From: Bacillota bacterium
Lineage (GTDB): Bacteria > Bacillota > Clostridia > Christensenellales > CAG-138
Direction of reading: 5' to 3'
Assembly (NCBI GenBank): GCA_023458615.1
Contig: JAEWYV010000282.1
Span: forward strand, 1-32,358
DNA length: 32,358 nt
In this document: in pieces, positions 25,264 through 32,358 of the stretch
How the letters are laid out: every line of letters begins with the position of its first letter
How positions within the stretch are numbered: position 1 is the first letter of the stretch
Made by a program: the position numbers and the translations under genes
The notes under the pieces: model-generated
What the model saw: the letters and a program-made list of their open reading frames with translations, nothing else
The model's database searches: none
Told to the model about the DNA's origin: nothing

Positions 25264-25300
25264 AACGAAAAAGCAGACCACCCGGTTTGCGGGTGGTCTG
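25264..25300 (-). terminator. Strong leftward intrinsic terminator
   Basis: CAGACCACCCG (25274-25284) pairs perfectly with CGGGTGGTCTG (25290-25300) around GTTTG. On the leftward strand the stem is followed by CTTTTTCG. It sits directly behind a tRNA 3'-end-like sequence, and may now end the leftward GH51 transcript, which has no closer terminator. Confidence 0.8.
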
Positions 25301-25334
25301 TGTGCGGGATGGACTTGAATCAACGACCTCCTAG
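25301..25334 (-). other. tRNA 3'-end-like remnant (possible attachment-site scar)
   Basis: Read leftward, the sequence has AGGAGGTC, then GTTGATTCAAGTCCATC, then CCGCACACA, resembling the variable loop, T arm and acceptor 3' end of a tRNA, immediately before a tRNA-style terminator. TTCAAGTC is the T-loop consensus. The T stem pairs at only three of five positions, and no matching 5' acceptor (TGTGCGG), D arm or anticodon arm lies upstream. It is therefore not a functional tRNA. A left-over attachment site from an integrated element, or a deleted tRNA gene, would explain it. Confidence 0.45.
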
Positions 25335-25484
25335 GTGTGGCATATATCTCGGCGAAATGTCGTTAGGAATGTACGATGATTATGCAAGATAATCTCCGAC
25401 CTGTACGGATCATTGAACATGTACTTTTTGATGATCAATAACGATTATATGTCGTCATTGATGGCAATCAACGTCAAATAAACA

Positions 25485-27002
25485 TCAGGTAGTGGGCTTC
25501 ATGTTCGAATTCTGTATTCGAACCATGTTCCATGAAAACTTTGGCAGGGTTACTGTGATTATATGACCGGAGCATGAAAAATCATTATTCCGGACGGGGA
25601 AAACCGGAGAATGGGTTGCGGTATTAACGGAATCAACTGCGAAGTCACAGAGGGAAACATACTCTGATACGGAGAATGAATCTGGATTCGAAAGAATAAT
25701 TTGACAATCCCGTTGATGCTCCATATCACGGTTTACGAAAAACAGAACGATCTCGTTTTCGTCCTGGGAGAGGATTGCGGCGCCATCGACGTAGGGGATA
25801 GCATCATCGATCGCGCAGGCGTAGGTTGGGGATTCAATCGAGATGCGTATCGAAGTGCCGCGTCCATACCGCGAGGCATACAAAAACGGGTAATAGATGG
25901 TTTGAACCCATGCTTTGCCGCTTGGCTCGGTCATGATCGGAGCAATTGTGTTAACGAGCTGCGCTAAGCACGCGATCTTGACTACGTCCGCGTTGCGCAG
26001 GAGCGCATTTATCATGCAACCAACCAGCAGTGCATCCGCTCCATCGTAGACCTCCTCTTCAATGGCGCGCGGAAACGTCCATTTCTCCGGCATAATGCCG
26101 TCCTTTTGAAAATGATACCAGACGTTCCATTCGTCGAACGAGAGAAATACATCGCGGTCACTGTTTCTTCTCGCCTTCTCTGCGCGGCAAAATTCTGCAA
26201 CTTCGCGGATAAATCCTTCCATCTCAATGCTGCGCGCCAGAAACGAGGGCACGTCGCCATCGTTATTCTGATAATATTGATGCAGAGAAAGATAATCGAT
26301 GTAAGGGTAACAGTGCGTTAGCACTGTTTTTTCCCATGTGCCGAATGTTGGCATGCTCCGATAAGAACTGCCACACGCGACCAATTCAATAGACGGATCA
26401 AGCCACTTCATCATCTTTGCGGTTTCGCAGGCGATTCTGCCATATTCCTCTGCGGTTCTTGCGCAGATCTGCCATGGGCCGTCCATTTCGTTGCCGAGGC
26501 ACCAGAGCTTCACATCGTACGGCTCAGCGTGTCCGTTGGCGCGACGAAGCTCGGCAAAGTGTGTCGGCAGGTTGCCATTGACATATTCCAAAAGGTCACA
26601 GGCACTCTGCGGCGTACCGGTTCCGAGATTGACTCCGAGCATGCCCTGAACACCGAGGCGCTCACACCACTGTAAAAAATCATCTGTACCAACCTGATTT
26701 GGCTCCAAGGCAGACCATGCAAGCTCCGGGCGCACTGGGCGCTTCTCCCTCGGGCCGATGCCGTCCTGCCAATCGTAGCCAGATAGGAAGTTGCCACCGG
26801 GGTAACGGATACAGGAAAGGTTTAGAGGTTGAATGAGTTCTATCACATCTTGACGAAACCCGAACGCATCCGCGCTCTCATGTTCCGGCTCATAAATGCC
26901 CGTATAGACCGCGCGGCCCATGTGCTCGATAAAAGAACTATAGATGCGATCGTCAATCTTGCCAACCTTTTTTTGCAGATCAATTTCGATACGTGTGCTC
27001 AT
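25485..27002 (-). CDS. abfA: GH51 alpha-L-arabinofuranosidase
   Basis: A 505-residue intracellular retaining glycosidase that removes alpha-L-arabinofuranosyl groups from arabinoxylan or arabinan oligosaccharides. Characteristic motifs are RIYSSFIEHMGRAVYTGIYE at the N-terminus, IRYPGGNF, the acid/base Glu172 in LGNEMDGPW and the nucleophile Glu291 in SFDEWNVWYH. Length matches the family (about 500). No signal peptide is present, so substrates must be imported. Its ATG overlaps the stop of the LacI gene by 4 bases (ATGA), and GGGAG lies 6 bases upstream, so regulator and enzyme form one operon. An inverted repeat with arms TTCGAAT and ATTCGAA (25504-25522) lies near its 3' end. Confidence 0.94.
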   Translation of the reverse strand: MSTRIEIDLQKKVGKIDDRIYSSFIEHMGRAVYTGIYEPEHESADAFGFRQDVIELIQPLNLSCIRYPGGNFLSGYDWQDGIGPREKRPVRPELAWSALEPNQVGTDDFLQWCERLGVQGMLGVNLGTGTPQSACDLLEYVNGNLPTHFAELRRANGHAEPYDVKLWCLGNEMDGPWQICARTAEEYGRIACETAKMMKWLDPSIELVACGSSYRSMPTFGTWEKTVLTHCYPYIDYLSLHQYYQNNDGDVPSFLARSIEMEGFIREVAEFCRAEKARRNSDRDVFLSFDEWNVWYHFQKDGIMPEKWTFPRAIEEEVYDGADALLVGCMINALLRNADVVKIACLAQLVNTIAPIMTEPSGKAWVQTIYYPFLYASRYGRGTSIRISIESPTYACAIDDAIPYVDGAAILSQDENEIVLFFVNRDMEHQRDCQIILSNPDSFSVSEYVSLCDFAVDSVNTATHSPVFPVRNNDFSCSGHIITVTLPKFSWNMVRIQNSNMKPTT

Positions 27003-28042
27003 GCATGTCTCCCTGAACCAAGCGAGGACTCGCGCTCAATGATGGAACACTCCAACAATATTTCGTGCTCGGCGGGCAAGCCTTTGCCGGAGAGAATATC
27101 CAGCATGATGTGCGCGGCCTTTTGGCCAATCTCGAAAAGGGGCAAGGCAACGGTAGAGAGCTGCGGACGGCACACGGTTGAAATCTCGCGGTTGTCGAAT
27201 CCGATTAACAGGATATCCTTGCCAACCTCAATTCCGTTTGCGTTACAGTAGTCTATCACGCCCGTCGCCATTAGGTCGTTATGCGCAAAGATTGCTGTTG
27301 CGCCGCTCTTAATCAACTGCTCGCCGAGCGTATACCCACAGTCACGCCCCCAATCTCCAACCAATGTCAGAGAAGGATTGTATGGGACTTTGTGCGCAAA
27401 AAGCGCCTCCTGATGCCCGCGCGTGCGATTGTAGGAATGGCTGCTGTCGGCTGGACCCGCGATCATGCCAATCACGCGCCCTCCCGCGCGGATCAATCGC
27501 TCCGTCGCTTCAAAAGCGGCTTTCTTGTCGTCGTAAATAACGGACGGGATGGAGGAATCCAGACTGGTGCAGTATGCGCAGACAAACTGCGGTTCTGGAT
27601 GATTGGAGAGCGAAACGACCACGTGGCTGTGGCAGCCGATATAGATAATGCCGTCTACCTGCTTAGAGAGCATTTCGTCCACGACGCCGTGTACAAGCTC
27701 TGTGCTCTCTTCCAAATCCTTAGGGCCGTTCCCGTAACGTTTGAAAAAGCGTAGGTTGCCTAATATATAGTGATATCCTGCTTCATCGCAGGCGGCTGCA
27801 ATGCCGTCCACGATTTCCGGTGCATTAAAAACGGTCAGATCTTCCGTCACAATGCCAAGCGTTTGGCTCCTGCCGCTCTTTAGGTAACGGGCGTTGAGAT
27901 TGGGGCGGTAGTTTAATTCGCGCGCGGCTTCCATCACCAACTGTCTGGTTTCGGCATTCACGCCGTGCTTATCGTTGAGCACCTTGCTCACGGTGGCTAT
28001 GGATACGCCGGTGCGTTCCGAGATCTCCCGAATCGTTGCCAT
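26999..28042 (-). CDS. LacI-family transcriptional regulator of the arabinofuranoside locus
   Basis: A 347-residue repressor. The helix-turn-helix is at 2-24 (TIREISERTGVSIATVSKVL), followed by RPNLNARYLKSGRSQTLG in the hinge region and an effector domain. An upstream in-frame ATG at 28261 would add 73 residues, but that stretch contains the promoter and operators, and LacI proteins begin right at the HTH, so ATG 28042 is chosen. It is cotranscribed with GH51. CpG-centred palindromes at 28094, 28247, 28309 and 30383 are its likely binding sites, linking its own promoter, GH127 and the downstream ABC transporter. The inducer is probably arabinose or an arabino-oligosaccharide, inferred from the neighbours. 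Confidence 0.9.
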   Translation of the reverse strand: MATIREISERTGVSIATVSKVLNDKHGVNAETRQLVMEAARELNYRPNLNARYLKSGRSQTLGIVTEDLTVFNAPEIVDGIAAACDEAGYHYILGNLRFFKRYGNGPKDLEESTELVHGVVDEMLSKQVDGIIYIGCHSHVVVSLSNHPEPQFVCAYCTSLDSSIPSVIYDDKKAAFEATERLIRAGGRVIGMIAGPADSSHSYNRTRGHQEALFAHKVPYNPSLTLVGDWGRDCGYTLGEQLIKSGATAIFAHNDLMATGVIDYCNANGIEVGKDILLIGFDNREISTVCRPQLSTVALPLFEIGQKAAHIMLDILSGKGLPAEHEILLECSIIERESSLGSGRHA

Positions 28043-28081
28043 ACTCGCTTCTCTTTCCGTTCCAAACGACTCTAGATCGTT

Positions 28082-28110
28082 TTTATACTTACATGTTAAA
28101 CGTTGTACAA
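28082..28110 (-). promoter_or_regulatory. Promoter with embedded operator for the second lacI-type gene
   Basis: Read leftward: -35 TTGTAC (28110-28105), a 17-base spacer and -10 TATAAA (28087-28082). Within the spacer lies TGTTAAACGTTGTACA (28094-28109 in rightward orientation), a close match to the operators at 28247 and 28309. Repressor bound here would occlude polymerase, giving autoregulation. Transcription would begin near 28075, about 33 bases before the ATG at 28042, which supports that start. Confidence 0.7.
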
Positions 28111-28246
28111 TCGGAAAGCAAGCGGTTTTTAGGGTTTCCGCCTGTTTCACCATCGTTTCAAGGGCGAATCTTGAAAAATATTTTGCAAATTTCAGGGAAA
28201 GGGCTTTACAAACCATTTTCGAGTGCAGTATAGTAACGATATCAAA

Positions 28247-28260
28247 GAAAACGTTTAACA
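28247..28260. promoter_or_regulatory. LacI-type operator 1 in the divergent GH127/LacI region
   Basis: GAAAACGTTTAACA contains the 8-bp palindrome AAACGTTT with a CpG centre. Its neighbour at 28309-28322 is almost identical and centred 62 bp away, about six helical turns, so both could lie on one face of the DNA. A leftward -10 candidate TATACT (28232-28227) lies 15 bases to the left. Confidence 0.6.
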
Positions 28261-28308
28261 CATTTCATCAAATATGCACTTAATTCAGTTCAATAATCGC
28301 TAAATAAC

Positions 28309-28322
28309 GAAAACGTTTAGCA
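28309..28322. promoter_or_regulatory. LacI-type operator 2 next to the GH127 start
   Basis: GAAAACGTTTAGCA differs from operator 1 at one position. It ends 19 bases before the GH127 start codon, just upstream of the RBS AGGAAG (28328-28333). Repressor here would act as a roadblock or form a loop with operator 1. No clear -35/-10 pair was found between the two operators. CcpA is a less likely alternative binder. Confidence 0.6.
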
Positions 28323-28341
28323 TGATAAGGAAGACCAGAGC

Positions 28342-30336
28342 ATGGCTAATAAACTGCGCCCGTCGAACATTCAGAAGATTGAAATTACGGATCCCTTGTT
28401 TGGGAGATATGTCTCTATGATTGCGGAGGCAATTCTTCCATATCAGTGGATGGCACTCAATGGAGGCGTCGACATCTCCGATTCGGATCAGTGGGAAGCG
28501 CTTAACGGTCGTGTCACGGACGAACGAGTTTCCAGCTGCATCGATAATTTTCGAATCGCTGCAGGGGAAAAACAGGGGGTGCATTCCGGCGCCGTGTTTC
28601 AGGATACGGACGCGTATAAGTGGCTGGAAGCCGCGGCGTACTGCATTCAAATTGGAAAAGGGGATAGCCTTCGGCAGAATGCGGATGAGCTGATTGCTCT
28701 GATCGAACACGCGCAGCAGCCGGATGGTTACCTCAACACGTTCTTTACCATTGCGGACCCCGCACATCGTTGGAAGAACCTCGCAGAAGGACATGAGCTC
28801 TATTGCGCGGGGCACCTGATCGAAGCAGCGGTGGCATACTATTACGCAACTGGAACGGATCAGTTGCTGGAAGTCGCAAAGCGCTTTGCTGACCTGATTG
28901 CAACTGTGTTCGGGCCAGAGGAAGGCAAATGCAAGGGGTATCCAGGTCATCAGGAAATTGAACTTGCACTCGTGAAGCTGTATCGCGTGACCCGTGAAAA
29001 CCGATATCTGGATCTGGCAAAATACTTTTTAAGTGAACGCGGAAAAGCGCCAAACTATCTGATTCAAGAGATGGAGACGACCAAGGATTTCCGGCTGTTT
29101 CCGGAGTTTTCTCATTATGACGCGGAGTATGCGCAGACGCATCTTTCGCCAATTGAACAGACAACGGCGGAAGGACATGCCGTTCGCGCTGTTTATATGT
29201 ATTCTGCGATGGCGGATCTTGCCAAGGAATGCGACGACGAAAAGATGAAGCAGGCCTGCAAGGCGCTATGGGATAACATTACGACTAAGCGGATGTACAT
29301 CACGGGAGGCATCGGCTCTTCGGGACTGCTTGAGCGATTTACAGTGGATTACGATCTGCCAAATGACCGCATGTATTGTGAATCCTGCGCTTCCATCGGA
29401 CTGATGATGTTTGGCCAACGAATGAATCTGCTGACGAGGGACGCTTCCTATTACGATGTTGTAGAACGCGCACTTTACAACACCGTTCTTGCAGGCATTT
29501 CGGCAAATGGGGATCGCTATTTTTATGTCAATCCGCTGGAGGTGTGGCCGGATAACTGCAAGCCTTCCACCTCGATGTCGCATGTAAAGCCTGTTCGTCA
29601 GGAATGGTTTTCCTGCGCTTGCTGCCCCCCGAATATCGCGCGGACACTGGCCTCTGTCGGTCAGTATATCTATTCGGAAGATGATAAATCCGTCTATATC
29701 AATCAATTTATCTCTTCCAAAATGCAAACGTCGATTGCGGGAACGGACATTGCGATCGGCCTGAATGCCAGCTACTTGAAAGACGGGTGCGTACGCATAA
29801 CGGTCGGCAGCTCCTCCGCTCATCCGTTCACGGTTCGTGTACGCATCCCGTCCTACCTGAAGAATTCCGCATTTCTGTTGGAGCAGACCGAAATCACGCC
29901 TGTAGTTGAAAACGGTTATGCGGTGCTCGCCGTCTCCCGCGCGGGAGAGCAAACATTTACACTGCGCGGACTGGTTGAGCCGGAATTCTTCGCCGCGAAT
30001 GACCAGGTACGCGCCGATATCGGCAAGCTAGCGCTTATGTTTGGCCCGTTTGTGTATTGTCTTGAGGAAGCCGACAATGGAAAGAACCTTGCAAATGTGT
30101 TCGTCAAACTGGATTCCGAAATTGAAAAGAAGATACCGCTGGCAGGGTTACCGGGCGACATGCCGATGCTCGGCTTAAACGGAGAACGGCTGATCCGCAC
30201 GACGGATCAAGCGGGCTCGCTCTATGCTGCGCCAAAGTTTGAAAAGACGAAGGCACCGCTGACTGCAATTCCGTATTGCCTCTGGTGCAATCGCGAACCG
30301 GGCGAGATGCTTGTTTGGATGAAGGCAAGTCTTTAA
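28342..30336 (+). CDS. GH127 beta-L-arabinofuranosidase (DUF1680 family)
   Basis: A 664-residue intracellular enzyme predicted to release beta-L-arabinofuranose from plant glycoproteins or pectin-derived oligosaccharides. It belongs to GH127, whose characterised member HypBA1 uses a zinc-bound cysteine nucleophile. The zinc/catalytic set is present: Glu347 and Cys349 in YCESCASIG, and Cys427 and Cys428 in FSCACCPPNIAR, matching HypBA1 Glu338, Cys340, Cys417 and Cys418. YITGGIGSSG lies just upstream, as in the family. Length fits (about 650). No signal peptide is seen. It faces away from the LacI-GH51 operon and is followed by the repeat array and an ABC binding protein. Confidence 0.92.
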   Translation: MANKLRPSNIQKIEITDPLFGRYVSMIAEAILPYQWMALNGGVDISDSDQWEALNGRVTDERVSSCIDNFRIAAGEKQGVHSGAVFQDTDAYKWLEAAAYCIQIGKGDSLRQNADELIALIEHAQQPDGYLNTFFTIADPAHRWKNLAEGHELYCAGHLIEAAVAYYYATGTDQLLEVAKRFADLIATVFGPEEGKCKGYPGHQEIELALVKLYRVTRENRYLDLAKYFLSERGKAPNYLIQEMETTKDFRLFPEFSHYDAEYAQTHLSPIEQTTAEGHAVRAVYMYSAMADLAKECDDEKMKQACKALWDNITTKRMYITGGIGSSGLLERFTVDYDLPNDRMYCESCASIGLMMFGQRMNLLTRDASYYDVVERALYNTVLAGISANGDRYFYVNPLEVWPDNCKPSTSMSHVKPVRQEWFSCACCPPNIARTLASVGQYIYSEDDKSVYINQFISSKMQTSIAGTDIAIGLNASYLKDGCVRITVGSSSAHPFTVRVRIPSYLKNSAFLLEQTEITPVVENGYAVLAVSRAGEQTFTLRGLVEPEFFAANDQVRADIGKLALMFGPFVYCLEEADNGKNLANVFVKLDSEIEKKIPLAGLPGDMPMLGLNGERLIRTTDQAGSLYAAPKFEKTKAPLTAIPYCLWCNREPGEMLVWMKASL

Positions 30337-30364
30337 GAATTAAAAATCACAAACACAAATCAGA

Positions 30365-30382
30365 TAGTACTTCTAGTACTTC
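30365..30382 (+). repeat. Tandem 9-bp direct repeat beside the operator
   Basis: TAGTACTTC occurs twice in a row (30365-30373 and 30374-30382) and abuts the perfect palindrome at 30383. It also contains AGTACT palindromes. It may be part of the regulatory site for the downstream transporter. Confidence 0.5.
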
Positions 30383-30394
30383 GAAAACGTTTTC
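30383..30394. promoter_or_regulatory. Perfect LacI-type operator upstream of the repeat array
   Basis: GAAAACGTTTTC is a perfect 12-bp palindrome sharing the GAAAACGTTT core with the two operators between the LacI and GH127 genes. It places the downstream binding protein and permease under the same predicted regulator. It lies 47 bases after the GH127 stop and only a few bases before the first 82-bp repeat. Confidence 0.65.
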
Positions 30395-30398
30395 TATG

Positions 30399-30670
30399 TT
30401 TCTATCAGCGGCAGGAAGTTGCTGGGACGCTCATGTGTCTGCGGCATCGACCGCAGGCGCGCCAAAGGTCAGCTTTTCAGTTTATATCAGCGGCAGGAAG
30501 CTGCTATGATGCTCTTTTGTCTGCGGCATCGACCGCGGACACGCCAAAGATCGGATTTTTCGTTTCTATCAGCGGCAGGAAGTTGCTGGGACGCTCATGT
30601 GTCTGCGGCATCGACCGCAGGCGCACCAAAGTTCAGCTTTTCAGTTTATATCAGCGGCAGGAAGTTGCTG
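30399..30670 (+). repeat. 82-bp tandem repeat array (3.3 units) with conserved hairpins
   Basis: Units start at 30399, 30481, 30563 and 30645 with an exact 82-bp period; the fourth is cut after 26 bases. Units 1 and 3 differ at only 2 positions, and unit 2 differs from unit 1 at about 15, so a two-unit (164-bp) block seems to have duplicated. Each full unit carries CTGCGG-CATCGA-CCGCAG (or CCGCGG in unit 2, which still pairs through a G-U wobble) and GGCAG-GAAG-YTGCT, where the C/T change also keeps pairing. Units are back to back without spacers. Several frames stay open through the array, but the period is not a multiple of three, so it is probably not coding. Its role is unknown. Confidence 0.9.
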
Positions 30671-30676
30671 TATAAT
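30671..30676 (+). promoter_or_regulatory. -10 element at the end of the repeat array
   Basis: A consensus TATAAT begins at the base after the truncated fourth repeat. No good -35 is found 16-18 bases upstream, where repeat sequence lies. If used, transcription would begin about 20 bases before the binding-protein start at 30703, and the array would act as upstream DNA rather than leader RNA. Confidence 0.4.
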
Positions 30677-30702
30677 AAATAAAATAAGGAAGGGAATTGG
30701 AA

Positions 30703-32106
30703 ATGAAAACCAAGAAGTTACTTGCTCTGCTGCTTTGTGCCATGATGGTTTCCGCCCTGTTCGCATGTGCACAACCCGCAGCCCCCACAACCAAAGAACC
30801 CGCCGCAGAAGCAACCGCAGCCCCGGCAGCGGAAGCGACCGAAGCAGCCCCCGCGGAGAAGATCACACTCACCTTCTCACTCTGGGGAGATCCTGCAGAG
30901 CAGGAAACGACACAGAAAGCACTCGACGTATATAATAATTCGCAGGACAAAGTATATGTCAAGGCGCTGCAGATTGGGCGTGACGAGTACAACGAAAAGC
31001 TCCAGACCATGGCAACCGCGGGCGAGATGCCGGATTGCGGCATGGTTGCGGAAGATACCGTGATCGCATGGGCAAGAGACGGCCTGCTGTCGGATGTGGA
31101 TATCTATGCCGGTCAGGAAAACCTGCCACTGGATTATCTTGCATTCAAGTACAATGGCAAGACCGTTGCGTACTCCTCTGCCAACGAAGTTCTCGCTCTG
31201 TGGTACAACAAAGCGATGTTTGACGCAGCGGGAATTCCCTATCCGTCCGCAACCCTTGATAACGCATGGACTTGGGATCAGTTTGTTGAAGTTGCGAAAA
31301 AGCTGACCATCGACGCCAACGGCAAGCACCCGGGGGAAGATGGATTTAACAAGGACAATATCGTTCAGTACGGCGCTTATGTGAACCAGTATACCTGGCA
31401 GCTTGAGGTATGGGCGCTCTCCAATGGTGGCAAGTTCTTCTCGCCGGATGGCAAGTCCATCGTATTTGACGATGCAGCAATCGAAGCAATTCAAAAGGTT
31501 GTTGACCTCCATTTGGTTGACAACGTAGCTCCGCTGAATGACGGCACGCAGGATAACGGCTTTGCAAGCTCTGTTGGAGCCGGCAACGTTGCAATGTGCA
31601 CCGAAGGCCAGTGGGCGACTGGATTCCGCGCGGGCTTGGACGGCATCGACTATGGTGTTGCCGTACTGCCCTACATGAAGGACAAAGTGACCATCGCGAC
31701 AGGCGGCCCGACGGGCGTGTTTGCCACGACGAAGTATCCGCAGGAAGCAGCCGATTTCCTCAGATGGTATAACAGCGAAGAGAATAACATCGGTACGATC
31801 ATGGCTGGCTGGTGGATGCCTACAAAGCAAAACTGGTATATCGACGAAACACTGCTTAAGTCCTGGGTGGACGATTGCGAACTCCGCGCGGCACTCCCGG
31901 CGGATGCCTATAAGACGGCTATCGTGGATGTTGCGTTGGATACCAATGTGACCCATCAGACCGCATGGTACTACACACCCAACACGTTTGAAGTGCTGAC
32001 AAAGACGCTGCAGCCAGCGCTTGTGGAAGCAATCAACGGCAGTAAGACGGTGAAGGAAGTCATTGACTCCGTTCGCGATGCAATGCAGGCGGCGCTCAGC
32101 AAATAA
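30703..32106 (+). CDS. ABC sugar transporter, family 1 extracellular solute-binding lipoprotein
   Basis: A 467-residue lipoprotein with its lipobox at Cys22 (LFAC) and an Ala/Glu/Thr/Pro linker to about residue 47. The mature domain begins KITLTFSLWGDPAEQE and includes LALWYNKAMFDAAGIPYP, typical of family 1 oligosaccharide-binding proteins. The ATG at 30703 is preferred over a TTG at 30697; the purine-rich stretch GGAAGGG (30688-30694) precedes it. Position after GH51, LacI and GH127 and under the same operator type suggests arabino-oligosaccharide binding. A permease gene starts downstream and runs off the window. Confidence 0.9.
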   Translation: MKTKKLLALLLCAMMVSALFACAQPAAPTTKEPAAEATAAPAAEATEAAPAEKITLTFSLWGDPAEQETTQKALDVYNNSQDKVYVKALQIGRDEYNEKLQTMATAGEMPDCGMVAEDTVIAWARDGLLSDVDIYAGQENLPLDYLAFKYNGKTVAYSSANEVLALWYNKAMFDAAGIPYPSATLDNAWTWDQFVEVAKKLTIDANGKHPGEDGFNKDNIVQYGAYVNQYTWQLEVWALSNGGKFFSPDGKSIVFDDAAIEAIQKVVDLHLVDNVAPLNDGTQDNGFASSVGAGNVAMCTEGQWATGFRAGLDGIDYGVAVLPYMKDKVTIATGGPTGVFATTKYPQEAADFLRWYNSEENNIGTIMAGWWMPTKQNWYIDETLLKSWVDDCELRAALPADAYKTAIVDVALDTNVTHQTAWYYTPNTFEVLTKTLQPALVEAINGSKTVKEVIDSVRDAMQAALSK

Positions 32107-32145
32107 TCAACGACAGACCCTTTGATAAGTAACCTATGTGGATAA

Positions 32146-32183
32146 GGGGCGCCTGAATAGCAGAATGCGTATGCGGGCGCCCC
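32146..32183 (+). other. Intercistronic hairpin between binding protein and permease
   Basis: GGGGCGCC (32146-32153) pairs with GGCGCCCC (32176-32183) around a 22-base loop. It is followed by GATGGTTTTATT, a weak T run. As in the first ABC operon, it lies just after the binding-protein gene and may lower transcription of the permeases or protect the upstream message. Confidence 0.6.
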
Positions 32184-32220
32184 GATGGTTTTATTCCTTT
32201 AGGAGAGTGTGAAAATCGTC

Positions 32221-32358
32221 ATGAAAATCAAAACAAAAAGGGCAAACAATGCAGTCAAGGAACAACGCGCGGCATATCTGTTTCTAATTCCCGCGCTGCT
32301 TGGCTTGACATTTATCACCTATGTGCCCCTGCTCGCCGTTTTCGGCATCAGTTTAACC
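32221..32358 (+). CDS. ABC sugar transporter permease, N-terminal part (runs off the window)
   Basis: The first 46 codons of a MalF/UgpA-type permease are present. After a basic N-terminus comes the first membrane segment, AYLFLIPALLGLTFITYVPL, typical of the family, and the frame is open at the window edge. The ATG at 32221 lies 15 bases after GGAG (32202-32205), rather far; an in-frame GTG at 32209 is too close to it (3 bases). The start is therefore uncertain by four codons. It would work with the preceding binding protein. Confidence 0.8.
   Translation, partial: MKIKTKRANNAVKEQRAAYLFLIPALLGLTFITYVPLLAVFGISLT

Noticed and set aside
25048..25323. Leftward 91-residue ORF over the terminator and tRNA-like remnant
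   Set aside because: It runs through a strong intrinsic terminator stem and tRNA-like sequence, so it is almost surely chance.
25301..25376. Complete tRNA gene
   Set aside because: Only a T-arm- and acceptor-like 3' part exists; no matching 5' acceptor strand, D arm or anticodon arm is found.
30399..30670. CRISPR array
   Set aside because: The 82-bp units are contiguous and similar along their whole length, with no unique spacers and no cas genes.
30419..30682. Small protein encoded by the repeat array (87 residues, repeated ISAAGSC-like peptides)
   Set aside because: Open frames occur in several phases because of the repeat. The 82-bp period shifts the frame at each unit and no RBS is present.
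30877..31956. Long leftward ORF of 359 residues
   Set aside because: Shadow of the third binding-protein gene; no RBS and no family features.

Overview
The window looks like chromosomal DNA of a plant-polysaccharide-degrading Gram-positive anaerobe, probably a gut or rumen clostridium (Clostridia). This is inferred from several things: lipobox-type solute-binding proteins with Ala/Thr/Glu-rich linkers, strong GGAGG ribosome binding sites, a UvrX-type polymerase paired with a YolD-like gene, a Bacillus/Clostridium-type LexA box, a YesM/YesN-type two-component pair, and several LacI regulators. No rRNA, complete tRNA, insertion sequence or CRISPR array was recognised. Species cannot be named from the sequence alone.

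Layout. (1) 316-2088: secreted lipoprotein with a GH5-like (clan GH-A) catalytic domain. (2) 2089-4809: a bidirectional terminator, a stretch that may hold a decayed leftward gene, then an SOS-type promoter driving a Y-family DNA polymerase and a YolD-like gene. (3) 5001-12629: an alpha-glucan locus with a LacI regulator, a binding protein, two permeases (no ATPase), a neopullulanase-like GH13 enzyme and an oligo-1,6-glucosidase. Two similar operators sit at its two promoters. (4) 12810-17331, leftward: an unusual operon of three divergent uroporphyrinogen-decarboxylase/MtaA-like proteins and one aldose-1-epimerase-like protein. (5) 17564-21179, rightward: a complete monosaccharide ABC transporter whose binding protein resembles AraF (L-arabinose). 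(6) 21334-24663, leftward: a sensor kinase and an AraC-type response regulator. (7) 24664-25484: about 0.8 kb without a convincing gene, containing a tRNA 3'-end-like remnant next to a strong terminator. (8) 25485-32358: an arabinofuranoside locus with GH51 and a LacI regulator leftward, and GH127, an 82-bp tandem repeat array, a binding protein and the first codons of a permease rightward.

How it fits together. The island imports and cleaves plant or storage glycans: alpha-glucan oligosaccharides through the first ABC system and its two GH13 enzymes, and arabinofuranosyl oligosaccharides through GH51, GH127 and the last ABC system, with free arabinose possibly entering through the AraF-like system. 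Four CpG-centred palindromes built on AACGTT or AAACGTTT tie the second LacI regulator to its own promoter, GH127 and the downstream transporter. The least explained elements are the three-paralogue UroD/epimerase operon, which may be a methyl-transfer system for a modified sugar, and the 82-bp repeat array that separates GH127 from its transporter genes.
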